Of a stretch of 5,734 nt of DNA, positions 5,419-5,734 are shown piece by piece. The position numbers were made by a program, and so were the translations under genes. Positions within the stretch are counted from its first letter, which is position 1. Each line of letters begins with the position of its first letter. The notes under the pieces are model-generated. The model was not told the DNA's origin and searched no databases. It saw only the letters and a program-made list of their open reading frames with translations. Origin of the DNA: Chloroflexi bacterium RBG_19FT_COMBO_55_16 (GTDB taxonomy: Bacteria; Chloroflexota; Anaerolineae; Anaerolineales; UBA4823); assembly GCA_001795335.1 (NCBI GenBank), contig MGOK01000129.1, positions 13,321 through 19,054 of the forward strand. The letters run 5' to 3'.

Positions 5419-5734
5419 AAAAGTCTCCTCCGAAATCCCGCAGCCTCAAGATGAGATGAGCGACATCCCGCAATTCGCCATCTGGTAAGATGAAATAATC
5501 GTCCAGGACGCACTTCAATTCAAAACCCAGCTTCTGGAATGATTTAATGACGCTTGTCTGGTCGTTGATAATTTGGGCTTCGATCAGGTAGATGCTGCGC
5601 CTTTTTGCGAGTTCAATTAAAGCTTGCAACATGCGCGACCCGACGCCCCGCCGGCGGATCTCTTTTGCCAGAAAGATGCGCACTTCGGCGCGGTGCCGCG
5701 CCGGACCCTCAAGAAAGTGAAGAGTCGCATTGCC
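5417..5734 (-). CDS. GNAT family N-acetyltransferase, 5' truncated by window edge
   Basis: The frame runs open from the right edge of the window to a TAA at 5419-5417, giving about 105 C-terminal residues; the N-terminus is missing. A GTG at 5683-5681 could act as a start, but it sits inside conserved sequence (GNATLHFL upstream, then AEVRIFLAKEIRRRGVGSRM), so the real start lies outside. The acetyl-CoA pyrophosphate-binding motif A is present as RRRGVGSRMLQAL (the R/Q-x-x-G-x-G/A pattern), followed by a helix and EAQIINDQTSVIKSFQKLGF, the usual motif B region with its kinked helix. The family transfers an acetyl group from acetyl-CoA to an amine on a small molecule or protein; the substrate cannot be told. 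Its 3' end overlaps the ribosome binding site, and by about two bases the coding extension, of the methyltransferase, indicating a two-gene unit. Confidence 0.88.
   Translation of the reverse strand, partial: GNATLHFLEGPARHRAEVRIFLAKEIRRRGVGSRMLQALIELAKRRSIYLIEAQIINDQTSVIKSFQKLGFELKCVLDDYFILPDGELRDVAHLILRLRDFGGDF

Noticed and set aside
1..5734. Mobile element, CRISPR array, toxin-antitoxin pair or integration at the tRNA-Leu gene
   Set aside because: No transposase, integrase, direct-repeat array or duplicated tRNA 3' end suitable as an attachment site is visible; gene content and base use look uniform.

Overview
The window reads as an ordinary stretch of bacterial chromosome with moderately GC-rich coding DNA. 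It resembles members of the Chloroflexota (Anaerolineae-like), but this is a weak inference from the style of the proteins and the gene mix; no rRNA or phylogenetic marker allows a firm placement. There is no sign of an insertion sequence, phage, CRISPR array, toxin-antitoxin pair or defence island.

Layout from left to right: (1) the 3' part of a plus-strand gene for an SPFH/band-7 protein of the YdjI ('virion core protein') type, with a glycine/alanine-rich linker and a C-terminal excisionase-type helix-turn-helix; (2) a short gap between convergent genes containing a strong GC-rich hairpin; (3) a minus-strand operon transcribed plsX, then fabF, then a small two-helix membrane protein with a degenerate NERD-like domain; plsX and fabF overlap by four bases (GTGA) and the third gene follows 27 bases later; (4) a divergent control region with a near-perfect 14-bp inverted repeat just upstream of the plsX ribosome binding site; (5) a compact, self-contained tRNA-Leu(GAG) unit with a full-consensus sigma-70 type promoter, an 82-nt tRNA without encoded CCA, and an intrinsic terminator; (6) a plus-strand gene for a stand-alone SCP2 sterol-carrier-like lipid-binding protein; (7) a minus-strand pair in which a GNAT acetyltransferase, cut by the right window edge, runs into a class I SAM-dependent methyltransferase whose N-terminus lacks a normal start codon.

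Functionally, the centre of the window concerns membrane lipid synthesis. PlsX makes acyl-phosphate from acyl-ACP for phospholipid synthesis, and FabF elongates acyl-ACP. A membrane-anchored protein of unknown role is co-transcribed with them, and a lipid-binding SCP2 protein lies on the other side of the tRNA. The SPFH protein is also a membrane-associated family, but its link to the operon is only proximity. No clearly new system was found. The items most worth a second look are the inverted repeat before plsX, the NERD-like membrane protein with apparently lost catalytic residues, the SPFH-HTH fusion and the start of the methyltransferase.
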